Position numbers and translations under genes: made by a program. Under the pieces are notes generated by a model. That model did not search any database. It was given only the letters and a program-made list of their open reading frames with translations, and had not been told where the DNA came from. 64,000 bases of DNA, from positions 124,001-188,000 of the forward strand of contig CAVSII010000009.1 of NCBI GenBank assembly GCA_963727955.1. Direction: 5' to 3'. Each line of letters opens with the position of its first letter. Positions within the stretch are counted from its first letter, which is position 1. Shown here piece by piece: positions 17,202-25,399 of this stretch. This DNA is from Bog-756 sp963727955. Lineage in GTDB: Bacteria > Actinomycetota > Acidimicrobiia > Acidimicrobiales > RAAP-2.

Positions 17202-18988
17202 CGCCCGACGAACTGGACGGCTTACCGCCTGCCCGCGGTGGCGGCCGCCGGAGACTGGCCGGGGCCACCCTGGGCATGGCCGTCGGCACCACCCTGTCGC
17301 GCATCACCGGACTGGGTCGTACCGTGGCTCTGGCCGTGGCCCTCGGTGGCGGGGGTTTCGCCGACGGATACAACCTGGCCAACAACACCCCGAACATGGT
17401 CGTTGACCTGGTGCTCACCGGGGTGCTGTCCGCCACCTTCGTACCGGTGTTCGTCGACCATCTCAGCACCCGCCGGGGCAAGGAAGCCTGGGAGGCCATC
17501 TCCGCCGTGGTCACGGTGACCATCGTGGTCCTGGTGGCTGCCACCATCGCCTTCTTCTTCCTCACGCCCGAGATCATCCACCTGTACACGGTCACCAACC
17601 ACAACGCAGACGTGCAACAGCAACAGCACGAGGCCGTCTTCCTGCTGCGTTGGTTCGTCCCCCAGTTAGCCTGCTACGGCCTCATCGCTCTGTTCGCAGC
17701 CCTGCTCAACGCCCGCGGCAAGTTCGCTGCGCCCATGTTCGTCCCCATCGCCAACAACCTGGTGGTCATCGGGGTCCTGCTGTGGTTCCACGCACTGGTC
17801 CCCCATCCCAGCCTGGCGTCGCTCGACGCACACCACACCGGCCTGGTGCTGCTGGGCCTCGGCACCACCCTCGGCGTGGTGGTCCAGGCCGTCTTCCTGA
17901 TCCCGTCCCTGACGCGCGCTGATCTGCACATCCGGTTCCTGTGGGACCCGGTGCACGAGGCCATGCGCACCATCACCCGACTGGCCGGCTGGACGTTCGG
18001 GTGGGTGGTTGCCAACCAGATCGCCCTGTTCGTCATGCTGGCCCTGGCTGACGGGACCAGCACGCCCGGAGGAGTTTCGGCGTGGACCTACGCCTACATG
18101 TTCTTCCAACTCCCCTACGGCATCGTGGCGGTGTCGGTGATGACGGCGGTGACCCCGTCGCTGTCTGCCCGGTGGGCCCGCCACGACGTGATCGCCTTCC
18201 GACACCGGATGACATACGGGCTACGGGCCACCCTGGCCATCATCATCCCGTCGGCGGTCGGCATGCTGCTTTTGGCTCGGCCGCTCATCGACCTGGTCCT
18301 GGACCACGGAGCCGAGACATCCGGCCAGGCGGCCACAACGGCGGCCACACTGGCCTTGTTCGCCCTGGGCCTGCCCGGGTTCTGCACCTACCTGTTCATG
18401 GTCCGGGTTCTCCAGTCCATGCAGGACACCCGCACCGCCTTCCGTCTCTACCTGGTCGAAAACGGGATCAACATCGTCCTCGGTCTGGCGCTGGTCGGAC
18501 CGCTCGGGGTACGCGGCCTGGCCCTCTCCCTCTCTATCGCCTATTCGGTGGCCGCCCTGGTGGCCCTGGCCGTCATCCGGCGCCGGGTCGGGGGGCTCGG
18601 GGGGGCCGACCTGGCCATCCCGGTCAAGCGGGTCTGCGCGGCAACCGGCGTGATGGCCGTCACCACCGTCCTGGCTCTGAGCGTCTCGGGGGCCACCACC
18701 GGGGTGGCCCTGTTGGGCCGCGTCGTGCTGGCCGTGGTGGTCGGCGCCGTTACCTACATCGTCGCTGCCGCGGTCCTGGGCACCCGTCTCGCCCACCGTT
18801 CAGAGCGCCCCCCACGTCCGCCCGGTCGTGAGCCGTTCCGTGACAGACTCGATGGTCTCGCCGGTCCGCAGGTCCGCCGGCTTCGGCCGGTGAGCACCGG
18901 ACCGGGGGACGAGGTGGGACCGGGAGGCGACGGCCGTCCGGAGGACGACAAGGAGGACCTCGATGGCCCGCATCCGCGTGGTGACTGA
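17198..18988 (+). CDS. murJ: Lipid II flippase MurJ
   Basis: 596 residues with about 14 membrane helices of the MviN/MurJ fold: GTTLSRITGLGRTVALAVALG, then the polar NLANNTPNMVVDL and LSATFVPVFVDHL. MurJ moves undecaprenyl-linked peptidoglycan precursor outward. The GTG start overlaps the upstream stop; the charged C-terminal tail, rich in Arg, Gly and Asp, extends past the last helix and overlaps the degV start by 26 bases. Start and overlaps are consistent with one operon. Confidence 0.93.
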   Translation: MTPDELDGLPPARGGGRRRLAGATLGMAVGTTLSRITGLGRTVALAVALGGGGFADGYNLANNTPNMVVDLVLTGVLSATFVPVFVDHLSTRRGKEAWEAISAVVTVTIVVLVAATIAFFFLTPEIIHLYTVTNHNADVQQQQHEAVFLLRWFVPQLACYGLIALFAALLNARGKFAAPMFVPIANNLVVIGVLLWFHALVPHPSLASLDAHHTGLVLLGLGTTLGVVVQAVFLIPSLTRADLHIRFLWDPVHEAMRTITRLAGWTFGWVVANQIALFVMLALADGTSTPGGVSAWTYAYMFFQLPYGIVAVSVMTAVTPSLSARWARHDVIAFRHRMTYGLRATLAIIIPSAVGMLLLARPLIDLVLDHGAETSGQAATTAATLALFALGLPGFCTYLFMVRVLQSMQDTRTAFRLYLVENGINIVLGLALVGPLGVRGLALSLSIAYSVAALVALAVIRRRVGGLGGADLAIPVKRVCAATGVMAVTTVLALSVSGATTGVALLGRVVLAVVVGAVTYIVAAAVLGTRLAHRSERPPRPPGREPFRDRLDGLAGPQVRRLRPVSTGPGDEVGPGGDGRPEDDKEDLDGPHPRGD

Positions 18989-19805
18989 CAGCGCTTGCGA
19001 CCTCTCCGCCGACCTGGCGTCCGAGTGGGACGTCACCATCGTTCCGCTGTCGATCCGGTTCGGTGACGAGGAGTTCGTAGACCAGTCGACCCTCTCGACC
19101 GAGGAATTTTGGACCCGGTGCGCCGCCAGCCCCGTCCTGCCCGAAACCTCGGCCCCGGCTCCGGGCGCCTTCCAGCAAGCCTTCGTGGCCGCCGCCGAAG
19201 AGGGGTACGACGGGGTGCTGTGCCTCAACCTCTCCTCCGATGTGTCGGCCACGTACCAGGCGGCGGCCACCGCCGGCCAAGCGGTCAGCGACCGGATCGC
19301 CGTACGGGCCGTCGACTCGCGGTCACTGACCATGGGACAGGGGTTGATGGTCCTCGATCTGGCCGAAGGGGCGCGGCAGGGGGCCGACCTCGACCAATTG
19401 GCAGGTCGGGTCGACGAGCTCATTCCGCGGACCAGTGTGTTCGGGGTGGTCGACACCCTCGAGCACCTCGAGAAGGGTGGCCGGATCGGCGGAGCGCGGG
19501 CCCTGCTCGGCTCACTTCTGTCCATCAAGCCGGTGGTGACCCTGGTGAACGGCGTGGTCGAGGAGGAATCGAAGCAACGGAGCCGCAGGCGCTCCCTCCG
19601 CTATCTGGCCGACAAGGCCTTGAATGCGCCACCTCTGAGTCGGCTGGCCGTGTGCAACGGGGCAGCCACCGACATCGACGACTTCCTAGCCATGCTCGAC
19701 GGGGTCAAGTCGGAGCACCCGATGGTGGTGGTCGATCTCGGTCCGGTCGTCGGGACCCACGCCGGCCCGGGCACAGTCGGCGTCTGCATGGTGACCGCCG
19801 ACTGA
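18963..19805 (+). CDS. DegV family fatty-acid-binding protein
   Basis: 280 residues with the DegV signature: VVTDSACDLSADLASEWDVTIVPLSI, then SAPAPGAFQQAF, CLNLSSDVSATYQAA, and VDTLEHLEKGGRIG...LLSIKPVV. DegV proteins bind a fatty acid; some serve as FakB, partner of a fatty acid kinase. No kinase lies here. AAGGAGG sits 6 bases before the ATG. The stop is followed by six imperfect ACTGAG-type repeats. Confidence 0.92.
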   Translation: MARIRVVTDSACDLSADLASEWDVTIVPLSIRFGDEEFVDQSTLSTEEFWTRCAASPVLPETSAPAPGAFQQAFVAAAEEGYDGVLCLNLSSDVSATYQAAATAGQAVSDRIAVRAVDSRSLTMGQGLMVLDLAEGARQGADLDQLAGRVDELIPRTSVFGVVDTLEHLEKGGRIGGARALLGSLLSIKPVVTLVNGVVEEESKQRSRRRSLRYLADKALNAPPLSRLAVCNGAATDIDDFLAMLDGVKSEHPMVVVDLGPVVGTHAGPGTVGVCMVTAD

Positions 19806-19882
19806 GTGCCGGCGGACTGAGTGTCAGCGGACTGAGCCGGCGGACTGAGCCGGCGGACTGACGCCGAGGACTGAGCCGGCGG
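19801..19882. repeat. Six tandem ACTGAG(N)CGG repeats at the degV stop
   Basis: Starting at the degV stop, six imperfect copies of ACTGAGCCGGCGG run head to tail. The first two are 15 bases (ACTGAGTGCCGGCGG, ACTGAGTGTCAGCGG), the rest 13. The first copy contains the stop codon itself. They look like slippage products; a role as terminator or stop backup is possible. Confidence 0.8.
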
Positions 19883-19932
19883 CGGGCAGCGTTCCGGCAG
19901 GCCACACGAGTGACCGGACTATCCTCCCCCCA

Positions 19933-20289
19933 ATGGATCCGAAGCCCGAGCCCCAACCGCCCCGGACCCCGGGCACGGGCATGATGAACGATCTGCCCGT
20001 CCGAGGGGCCGACATGGTCGACGGTCTGGTCGAGCTGCTGCGTGACAAGACGGTCCGTCCACTGACCCTGGCTACCCGGGCCATCGTCTTCGGGATCATC
20101 GTCTTCGCCGCCAGCGTTGTCACGGTTGTGCTGCTGTCCGTCACCCTCATCCGGCTCCTCACCGTCTACGCCTTCGACGGGCGGGTCTGGCTCTCCGACC
20201 TGGTCGTCGGTGCCCTCTTCGTCGTGGCCGGCGTCGTTGCCTGGAGCCAGCGCTCCAACCCCAGCGACGAGTCCCAAGGGGCGGGATGA
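19933..20289 (+). CDS. Small two-helix membrane protein
   Basis: 118 residues, no family recognised. Two hydrophobic segments are plain: AIVFGIIVFAASVVTVVLLSV (about 56-76) and LSDLVVGALFVVAGVVAW (about 86-104). The N-terminus is Pro-rich, and a second ATG at residue 17 could be the start since no good ribosome site precedes 19933. Its stop overlaps the trxB start by four bases (ATGA). It lies where mycobacteria have sigM and Rv3912. Confidence 0.7.
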   Translation: MDPKPEPQPPRTPGTGMMNDLPVRGADMVDGLVELLRDKTVRPLTLATRAIVFGIIVFAASVVTVVLLSVTLIRLLTVYAFDGRVWLSDLVVGALFVVAGVVAWSQRSNPSDESQGAG

Positions 20290-21251
20290 CCGAGTCCCGC
20301 CAGGTGGTCATCGTCGGCTCGGGGCCGGCCGGGCTCACGGCCGCCATCTACTCGTCGCGGGCCCAGCTCGCCCCCCTGATCATCGAAGGTGAGCCCTCCT
20401 CCACCAGCGACCAACCGGGGGGGCAGCTGATGCTGACCACCGAGGTGGAGAATTTTCCCGGGTTCGTCGAGGGCATCATGGGCCCCGAGCTCATGCAAGC
20501 CTTCCGCGAGCAAGCAGCCCGATTCGGCGCCGAGTACGTCACGGCCAAGGTCTCCCGGGTCGACCTGTCCAGCCGTCCCTTCGGGCTCTGGGTGGGCGAC
20601 CCCGACGCCGCCGAGCCCACCTACGCCGCCGAAGCTCTGATCATCGCCACCGGCGCCCAGTCCCTCATGCTCAACCTGTCCAACGAGGAGCGGCTCCTGG
20701 GCTACGGGGTGTCCACCTGTGCCACCTGCGACGGGTTCTTCTTCCGGGGGAAGGAGATCGTGGTCGTCGGTGGTGGTGACTCGGCCATGGAAGAAGCGCT
20801 CTTCCTGACCCGGTTCGCCGACAAGGTCACCATCATCCACCGCCGCGGTGAGCTTCGAGCCTCCAAGCTCATGCAGCAACGAGCCTTCGCCCATCCCAAG
20901 ATCGCCTTCCGGTGGAACGCCTCGGTCATCGACGTCCTGGGCGAGACCACCGTCTCCGGAGTGCGGGTGCGGGACAACGTGAGCGAGGAGGAGTTCGACC
21001 TCCCGGTGTCGGGACTGTTCGTGGCCATCGGACACGAACCGAACACGTCTCTGTTCAAAGGTCAGATCGAACTCGAGTCCAGCGGATACGTCCGGACCTT
21101 CGAGGGGACCCGGACCAACGTCGACGGAGTCTTCGCCTGCGGTGATGTGCAGGACCACCACTACCGACAGGCCATCACGGCAGCCGGCTCCGGATGCATG
21201 GCAGCTATCGACGCCGAGCGCTGGTTGGAGGACCAACACGGCGGGCCCTGA
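20286..21251 (+). CDS. trxB: Thioredoxin reductase
   Basis: 321 residues, normal for the low-molecular-weight NADPH enzyme. FAD-binding GSGPAGLTAAIYSSRAQL at the N-terminus, redox CATC within GVSTCATCDGFF, NADPH-binding GGGDSAMEEALFLTRFA, and GVFACGDVQDHHYRQAITAAGSGCMAA at the C-terminus. It reduces thioredoxin, encoded 142 bases downstream. The start is set by overlap with the preceding small gene. Confidence 0.97.
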   Translation: MTESRQVVIVGSGPAGLTAAIYSSRAQLAPLIIEGEPSSTSDQPGGQLMLTTEVENFPGFVEGIMGPELMQAFREQAARFGAEYVTAKVSRVDLSSRPFGLWVGDPDAAEPTYAAEALIIATGAQSLMLNLSNEERLLGYGVSTCATCDGFFFRGKEIVVVGGGDSAMEEALFLTRFADKVTIIHRRGELRASKLMQQRAFAHPKIAFRWNASVIDVLGETTVSGVRVRDNVSEEEFDLPVSGLFVAIGHEPNTSLFKGQIELESSGYVRTFEGTRTNVDGVFACGDVQDHHYRQAITAAGSGCMAAIDAERWLEDQHGGP

Positions 21252-21393
21252 CCCACCCGCCTAGCCCCCCAGGGCTCCCGCCACGGGAATAACACAACAA
21301 CGGGAATGCCGGGGCCCCGCCCATCGTTGACCTAGCGTGCCGGTAAGAGTTACCAGGTGCGGCCCGGTTCGACGGGTAGGAGGATCGACCATC

Positions 21394-21720
21394 ATGAGTG
21401 AGAAGATCGCGACGTTGAGCGACGCTAGCTTTGACGAGCATGTCAAGTCCTCGGATGTTCCCGTACTGGTGGACTTCTGGGCGGAATGGTGCGGCCCGTG
21501 CAAGATGATCGCTCCCGTTCTGGAGGAGATCGCTTCCGAGCAGGCGGGGAAGCTCGAAGTGGCCAAGATCAACATCGACGACAATCTCGATGTCACCCGC
21601 CGCTTCGACGTGATGAGCATCCCCACACTCATCCTGTTCAAGGATGGGGAGCCGGCGGCCCGCATCGTAGGGGCCAAGGGCAAGGGTCAACTTCTCCAGG
21701 AGCTTTCGGCTCACCTGTAA
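21394..21720 (+). CDS. trxA: Thioredoxin
   Basis: 108 residues with active site WCGPC inside VDFWAEWCGPCKMIAPVLEE and the cis-Pro loop MSIPTLILF. GGGTAGGAGG lies a good distance before the ATG at 21394; earlier in-frame codons to 21337 are not thioredoxin-like. Forms the disulfide-reducing pair with trxB. Confidence 0.97.
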   Translation: MSEKIATLSDASFDEHVKSSDVPVLVDFWAEWCGPCKMIAPVLEEIASEQAGKLEVAKINIDDNLDVTRRFDVMSIPTLILFKDGEPAARIVGAKGKGQLLQELSAHL

Positions 21721-21724
21721 GAGC

Positions 21725-21743
21725 GGTCGGCCTATTGCCGACC
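21725..21743 (+). terminator. Terminator-like hairpin after trxA
   Basis: GGTCGGC-CTATT-GCCGACC is a perfect 7-bp stem with a 5-base loop, starting 4 bases after the trxA stop. No T tract follows, as often in high-GC actinobacteria. Confidence 0.55.
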
Positions 21744-21802
21744 CCCTCCGAATTGTCGGTTCTCTCGGACGAACGTTCGTTTGGAGACTCAAGTGTGTCC
21801 GG

Positions 21803-22819
21803 GTGCCCGTCCGTCCCCTGGGGACAGGAGTGAGCCCGGAGTCCCCCGTCCATTTGACCGAGGGCGACCACGGTTCGGCCGTCGTTGACGTTCAGCGCCG
21901 GCTCGAGATCCTCGATTTCTCGACCGGATTCGACCAGCGCGGACGCTACGGCCACGGAACCCGAGCCGCGGTGGAGGCCTTCCAGTACCGCCGGGGCCTG
22001 CGGGTCGACGGGGTCTGCGGACCACAGACCTGGTCGGCCCTGGTCGAGGCGGGGCGACGCCTCGGCGATCGCTTCCTCTACCGGCGGACGCCCATGCTGC
22101 GGGGCGACGACGTGGCCGAGTTGCAACAGCGTCTGAGCGCTCTCGGATTCGATACCGGGCGGGTAGACGGCATCTTCGGCGATCTCACCTCGGTGGCCCT
22201 CGGCGAGTTCCAGCGTAACGCCGGCTTGCCCGTCGACGGAATTGCCGGCGCCGCTACGGTTTCCGAGCTGCTCAGATTCGGCACCCGTCATCACAACAGC
22301 GAACTGGTCAGTTCGGTCCGGGACCGCGAGCGGTTGCGGGCGGCGCCCCGCACTCTGGCCGGCAGGCGCGTGGCCATCGGTGAAGAAGGCGGTCTCGATG
22401 CCATGGTCGGCGCCCTTCGCCGGCTACTGGTCAACTACGGTGCCGTCGTCACCACCCACCACCATCCGGACGGCTCCATCCAGGCGTCGGAGGCCAATGC
22501 CGGCGATGCCGAGGTCTACATCGGACTGCGAGTCAACGCGGCCGAGCCGATGTGCTCCGCCGCCTACTACGCCGGCTACCGCTACTCGTCGCCGGGAGGG
22601 CGGCGCCTGGCCGAGCTCCTCAGCTCGCGGCTGGCAGACGCTCTCGACGTCCCCGACAAGGGCAGCCACGGGATGTCACTCCCCTTGCTCCGAGAGACCC
22701 GCATGCCGGCGGTCATCACCGAAATCGGGCCTGCCGCCGTGATGGTCGAGAGGGGAGCGGTGGTGGCTCGGACGGTGGCCGAGTCACTGGCCGAGTGGGT
22801 CGACAGCGCATGGGACTGA
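21803..22819 (+). CDS. CwlM-like protein: two peptidoglycan-binding domains plus degenerate amidase_3
   Basis: 338 residues. Two PG_binding_1 modules: VVDVQRRLEILDF...DGVCGPQTWSAL, then VAELQQRLSALGFDTGRVDGIFGD. The C-terminal half follows the amidase_3 fold but the zinc ligands look lost: where DPGHGG is expected it reads GEEGG, and the SIHxN-like strand reads VYIGLRVNA, while VITEIGP keeps the last Glu. Gene order (trxB, trxA, this, parB) matches mycobacterial cwlM, whose product regulates peptidoglycan synthesis rather than cutting wall. Start GTG 21803 is uncertain; GTG 21830 also has a possible ribosome site. Confidence 0.85.
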   Translation: MPVRPLGTGVSPESPVHLTEGDHGSAVVDVQRRLEILDFSTGFDQRGRYGHGTRAAVEAFQYRRGLRVDGVCGPQTWSALVEAGRRLGDRFLYRRTPMLRGDDVAELQQRLSALGFDTGRVDGIFGDLTSVALGEFQRNAGLPVDGIAGAATVSELLRFGTRHHNSELVSSVRDRERLRAAPRTLAGRRVAIGEEGGLDAMVGALRRLLVNYGAVVTTHHHPDGSIQASEANAGDAEVYIGLRVNAAEPMCSAAYYAGYRYSSPGGRRLAELLSSRLADALDVPDKGSHGMSLPLLRETRMPAVITEIGPAAVMVERGAVVARTVAESLAEWVDSAWD

Positions 22820-22879
22820 CCGTCCATCGGTTCGGTGGGCTCAGCGCCTAACCGTGTACAAACGCCCCTCGGGCACGTA

Positions 22880-22908
22880 ATCCACAACCTCATGCACAGG
22901 TTGTGGAT
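22880..22908. promoter_or_regulatory. Inverted pair of DnaA boxes forming an 11-bp hairpin
   Basis: ATCCACAACCT (22880-22890), a 7-base spacer, and its exact reverse complement AGGTTGTGGAT (22898-22908). With flanking bases the right arm gives a perfect DnaA box on the minus strand (TTATCCACA, 22902-22910) and the left arm AATCCACA. It lies between the cwlM-like gene and the convergent parB, 8-9 kb from dnaA. Confidence 0.65.
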
Positions 22909-23015
22909 AACGCTCTACCACCGGTTAAGGGCACCCGGTCACCCAAAGTGGCGGAATTTAGGTCGATCCTGATCGTAAACCACTCTCTGTGGTCACAAGA
23001 TCACAGGCTAAGTGG

Positions 23016-23960
23016 TCAGACCCCGGAAGGTTGAGAGCTACCGAGCATAAGCTTGTAGATGCGCTCGAGGTCCTCGAGAGTGGCAAACTCAACGACCACC
23101 TTCCCCCGCTTTGATGTCAGGTCGACCTTCACTCGTGTGTTGAGATGCCCGGACAGGAGCTCCTCGAGCTCGAGGATGCCCGGCGGCGGCAGTCGGTCCG
23201 GAACCACCACGGCCGCGGGCTGCTGGCGTTGATCGTCGGTCTCCGGTGGCAAGGGGTCGGAGCGCTCCACCTGGTGGGATGACCCCTCGGTGTGCACACG
23301 CACCATCTCCTCGATAGCCCGCACGCTCAGCCCGTCGGTCACGATCGACTTGGCCAACACCTCTTGGTACCCTCGGTCGGGAGTACCCAGCAGGGCGCGG
23401 GCATGGCCGGGGCTGATCTGGCCTTCGGCCAAGAGGCGCTGAACACCCGAAGGAAGTTGGAGGAGGCGGAGGGTGTTGGAAACGGCCGCCCGGCTCTTGC
23501 CCACCCGAGTGGCCACCTGGTCGTGGGTGTACCCGAACTCTTCGATGAGTTGTTGATAAGCGGCGGCTTCCTCGAGGACGTTGAGGTCCTGGCGATGCAG
23601 ATTCTCCACCAGAGCCTGCTCGAGACTTCGCGATTCATCGGATGTCTGAACCAGGACGGGGATGGTCTGGAGGCCCGCCCGCCGGGCCGCCCGCCACCGC
23701 CGCTCGCCGGCGATGAGCTCGAACTCATCGGCGGCGTCCGCCCCGATCTGTCTCACCAGAACGGGCTGGAGGACGCCCAGCTCCTTTATAGAGGCGGCCA
23801 ACGACGACATGGTGTCCTCGTCGAAAGAGACTCTCGGCTGTCGAGGGTTGGGCTTGATGCTCCCGATAGGTACGTCCCGAAGAGTCGAAGACCGATCGCC
23901 GGACGCCTCGGTGGGGATCAAAGCGCTCAACCCCTTGCCGAGCCCGCTACGTCGTGCCAC
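23016..23960 (-). CDS. parB: Chromosome-partitioning protein ParB
   Basis: 314 residues. The N-terminal PNPRQPR box and GERRWRAAR near residue 85 form the CTP-binding clamp site; RVGKSRAAVSNTLRLLQLP is the helix-turn-helix that reads parS; the C-terminal segment VKVDLTSKRGKVVVEFATLEDLERIYKLM is the dimerisation domain. It loads on parS sites found upstream of parA and slides as a clamp. The ATG at 23960 overlaps parA by 14 bases. Confidence 0.96.
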   Translation of the reverse strand: MARRSGLGKGLSALIPTEASGDRSSTLRDVPIGSIKPNPRQPRVSFDEDTMSSLAASIKELGVLQPVLVRQIGADAADEFELIAGERRWRAARRAGLQTIPVLVQTSDESRSLEQALVENLHRQDLNVLEEAAAYQQLIEEFGYTHDQVATRVGKSRAAVSNTLRLLQLPSGVQRLLAEGQISPGHARALLGTPDRGYQEVLAKSIVTDGLSVRAIEEMVRVHTEGSSHQVERSDPLPPETDDQRQQPAAVVVPDRLPPPGILELEELLSGHLNTRVKVDLTSKRGKVVVEFATLEDLERIYKLMLGSSQPSGV

Positions 23961-25281
23961 CGCTGACCTCCTTGGCTAGTTCCCGATAGGCGATGGCCCC
24001 ACGCGACGCCGGGTCAAAGGTTGTGATCGGCTGTCCGAACGAAGGAGCCTCGGAGAGCCGGACCGTGCGTGGGATCACGCTGCGACACACCTTCCTGCCG
24101 AAGTGCTGTCGGACCTCCTCTGCCACCTGGTCGGCCAACTTGGTGCGGGCGTCGTACATGGTCAGGACGATGGTGGAGATATCCAGCTTGGGGTTGAGGT
24201 TCGAGGCCACCAGGTGAACATTGCGCATGAGTTGGCTCAGGCCTTCCAGGGCGTAGTACTCGCACTGGATGGGAACGAGCACCTCATCGGCAGCAGCCAG
24301 CGCATTGACGGTGATGAGGCCCAAGGAAGGGGGGCAGTCGATGAGTAGGTAGTCGAAGTCGTCGATGACCGATTCGATCGACCGCTTGAGCTTGAGCTCC
24401 CGGCTGAAGGCCGGCACCAGCTCGATCTCCGCCCCGGCCAGAGCGATGGTGGCCGGAGCAACAAAGAGGTTCTTCATGCTGGTCGGTTCGATGCAGTCCT
24501 CCATCGAGGCGTCCCGCATCATCACGTCGTACATCGAGAGCTCGAAGTTGCGGGCATCGATTCCCAGTCCCGTGGTGGCATTTCCCTGGGGGTCAAGGTC
24601 GATGACCAGGACCCGGAAGCCAAGTTCGGCCAGCGCAGCGCCCAGGTTCACCGAAGTGGTCGTCTTTCCCACGCCCCCTTTCTGGTTGGCCACGGCCATC
24701 ACCCGTGGAAGGGGGTTGGAGGCCGCCGACTGACCTTCGGGGGTGGAATCGGACTTCGTTCCTGTCGCCGGTTCTTCGACCACTTCGGCGCCCTCGGCGC
24801 GACCCAGAATCTCTCCTGCCGTTTCCTCCACCGGAGGAGATATGTCCTCCATCGGAGGCGAGGGGTCAACCTCCACCACGCTGCTCTGAGATTCGCCGGA
24901 TGCTGGAGATTCGACATTCGACAAAGGCTCAGGCGCGGCAGCGGATGGATCATCAACATTCATGATGTGCTCATCTGTGACCTCGGAACCGGAGTCGGGA
25001 GCCTCGGGGGAGAGAACGCTGTCGAGATGGGCGTGCGCTGTAGCCACGTCGGAAATGGTCTCGTACATGGGTGGGGGAGTGGTGGGGTCAGTAGGAGGTC
25101 CATCGTCCGGCTCCGCCTCCGCTGGCGATCGCGTCTCAACGAGCTTGACGGCCCCACCACCGACGGCACCGGAATCTGGGTCGGACGCGGCTCTCTGCTC
25201 ATCGAGGAGGAGGGCCTTGTTCCGACGACGTCGACCGCGCATTATCGGCTCCGCAAATTGGTCGGGTACAAGATCCCTCAT
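23947..25281 (-). CDS. parA: Chromosome-partitioning ATPase ParA with long disordered N-terminus
   Basis: The ATPase begins at about residue 190 (MAVANQKGGVGKTTTSVNLGAALA, deviant Walker A) and continues with VIDLDPQGNATTGLG, LIDCPPSLGL and SFGQPITTFDPASRGA. Upstream of it lie nearly 190 residues rich in Pro, Ser, Glu and Asp, where usual chromosomal ParA is about 260 residues in total. The start is uncertain: ATG 25281 follows AGAGGA; ATG 25242 (MRGRRRRNK) is the other choice. A longer frame to 25365 would translate through a parS site and is unlikely. ParA drives segregation of ParB-bound origins. Confidence 0.93.
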   Translation of the reverse strand: MRDLVPDQFAEPIMRGRRRRNKALLLDEQRAASDPDSGAVGGGAVKLVETRSPAEAEPDDGPPTDPTTPPPMYETISDVATAHAHLDSVLSPEAPDSGSEVTDEHIMNVDDPSAAAPEPLSNVESPASGESQSSVVEVDPSPPMEDISPPVEETAGEILGRAEGAEVVEEPATGTKSDSTPEGQSAASNPLPRVMAVANQKGGVGKTTTSVNLGAALAELGFRVLVIDLDPQGNATTGLGIDARNFELSMYDVMMRDASMEDCIEPTSMKNLFVAPATIALAGAEIELVPAFSRELKLKRSIESVIDDFDYLLIDCPPSLGLITVNALAAADEVLVPIQCEYYALEGLSQLMRNVHLVASNLNPKLDISTIVLTMYDARTKLADQVAEEVRQHFGRKVCRSVIPRTVRLSEAPSFGQPITTFDPASRGAIAYRELAKEVSGGTT

Positions 25282-25321
25282 CCTTCCTCTTGGCGGGAGC
25301 GAAATCAAGCCTTTCTCGGAA

Positions 25322-25337
25322 TGTTTCACGTGAAACC
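25322..25337. promoter_or_regulatory. parS site 1
   Basis: TGTTTCACGTGAAACC matches the bacterial parS consensus TGTTTCACGTGAAACA at 15 of 16 positions. It lies upstream of parA, about 40 bases before the proposed start. Confidence 0.9.
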
Positions 25338-25383
25338 TCGCTTCGGAATCACTGAGCGGATCCACCCTCGATGTCCTGAGCCA

Positions 25384-25399
25384 CGTTCCACGTGGAACC
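25384..25399. promoter_or_regulatory. parS-like site 2
   Basis: CGTTCCACGTGGAACC is a 14-bp perfect palindrome (GTTCCACGTGGAAC), a symmetrical variant of parS. It lies 62 bases from site 1. Confidence 0.75.

Noticed and set aside
21769..21780. Perfect palindrome ACGAACGTTCGT before the cwlM-like gene as a LexA box
   Set aside because: Actinobacterial LexA boxes have four bases between CGAAC and GTTCG; here there is none.
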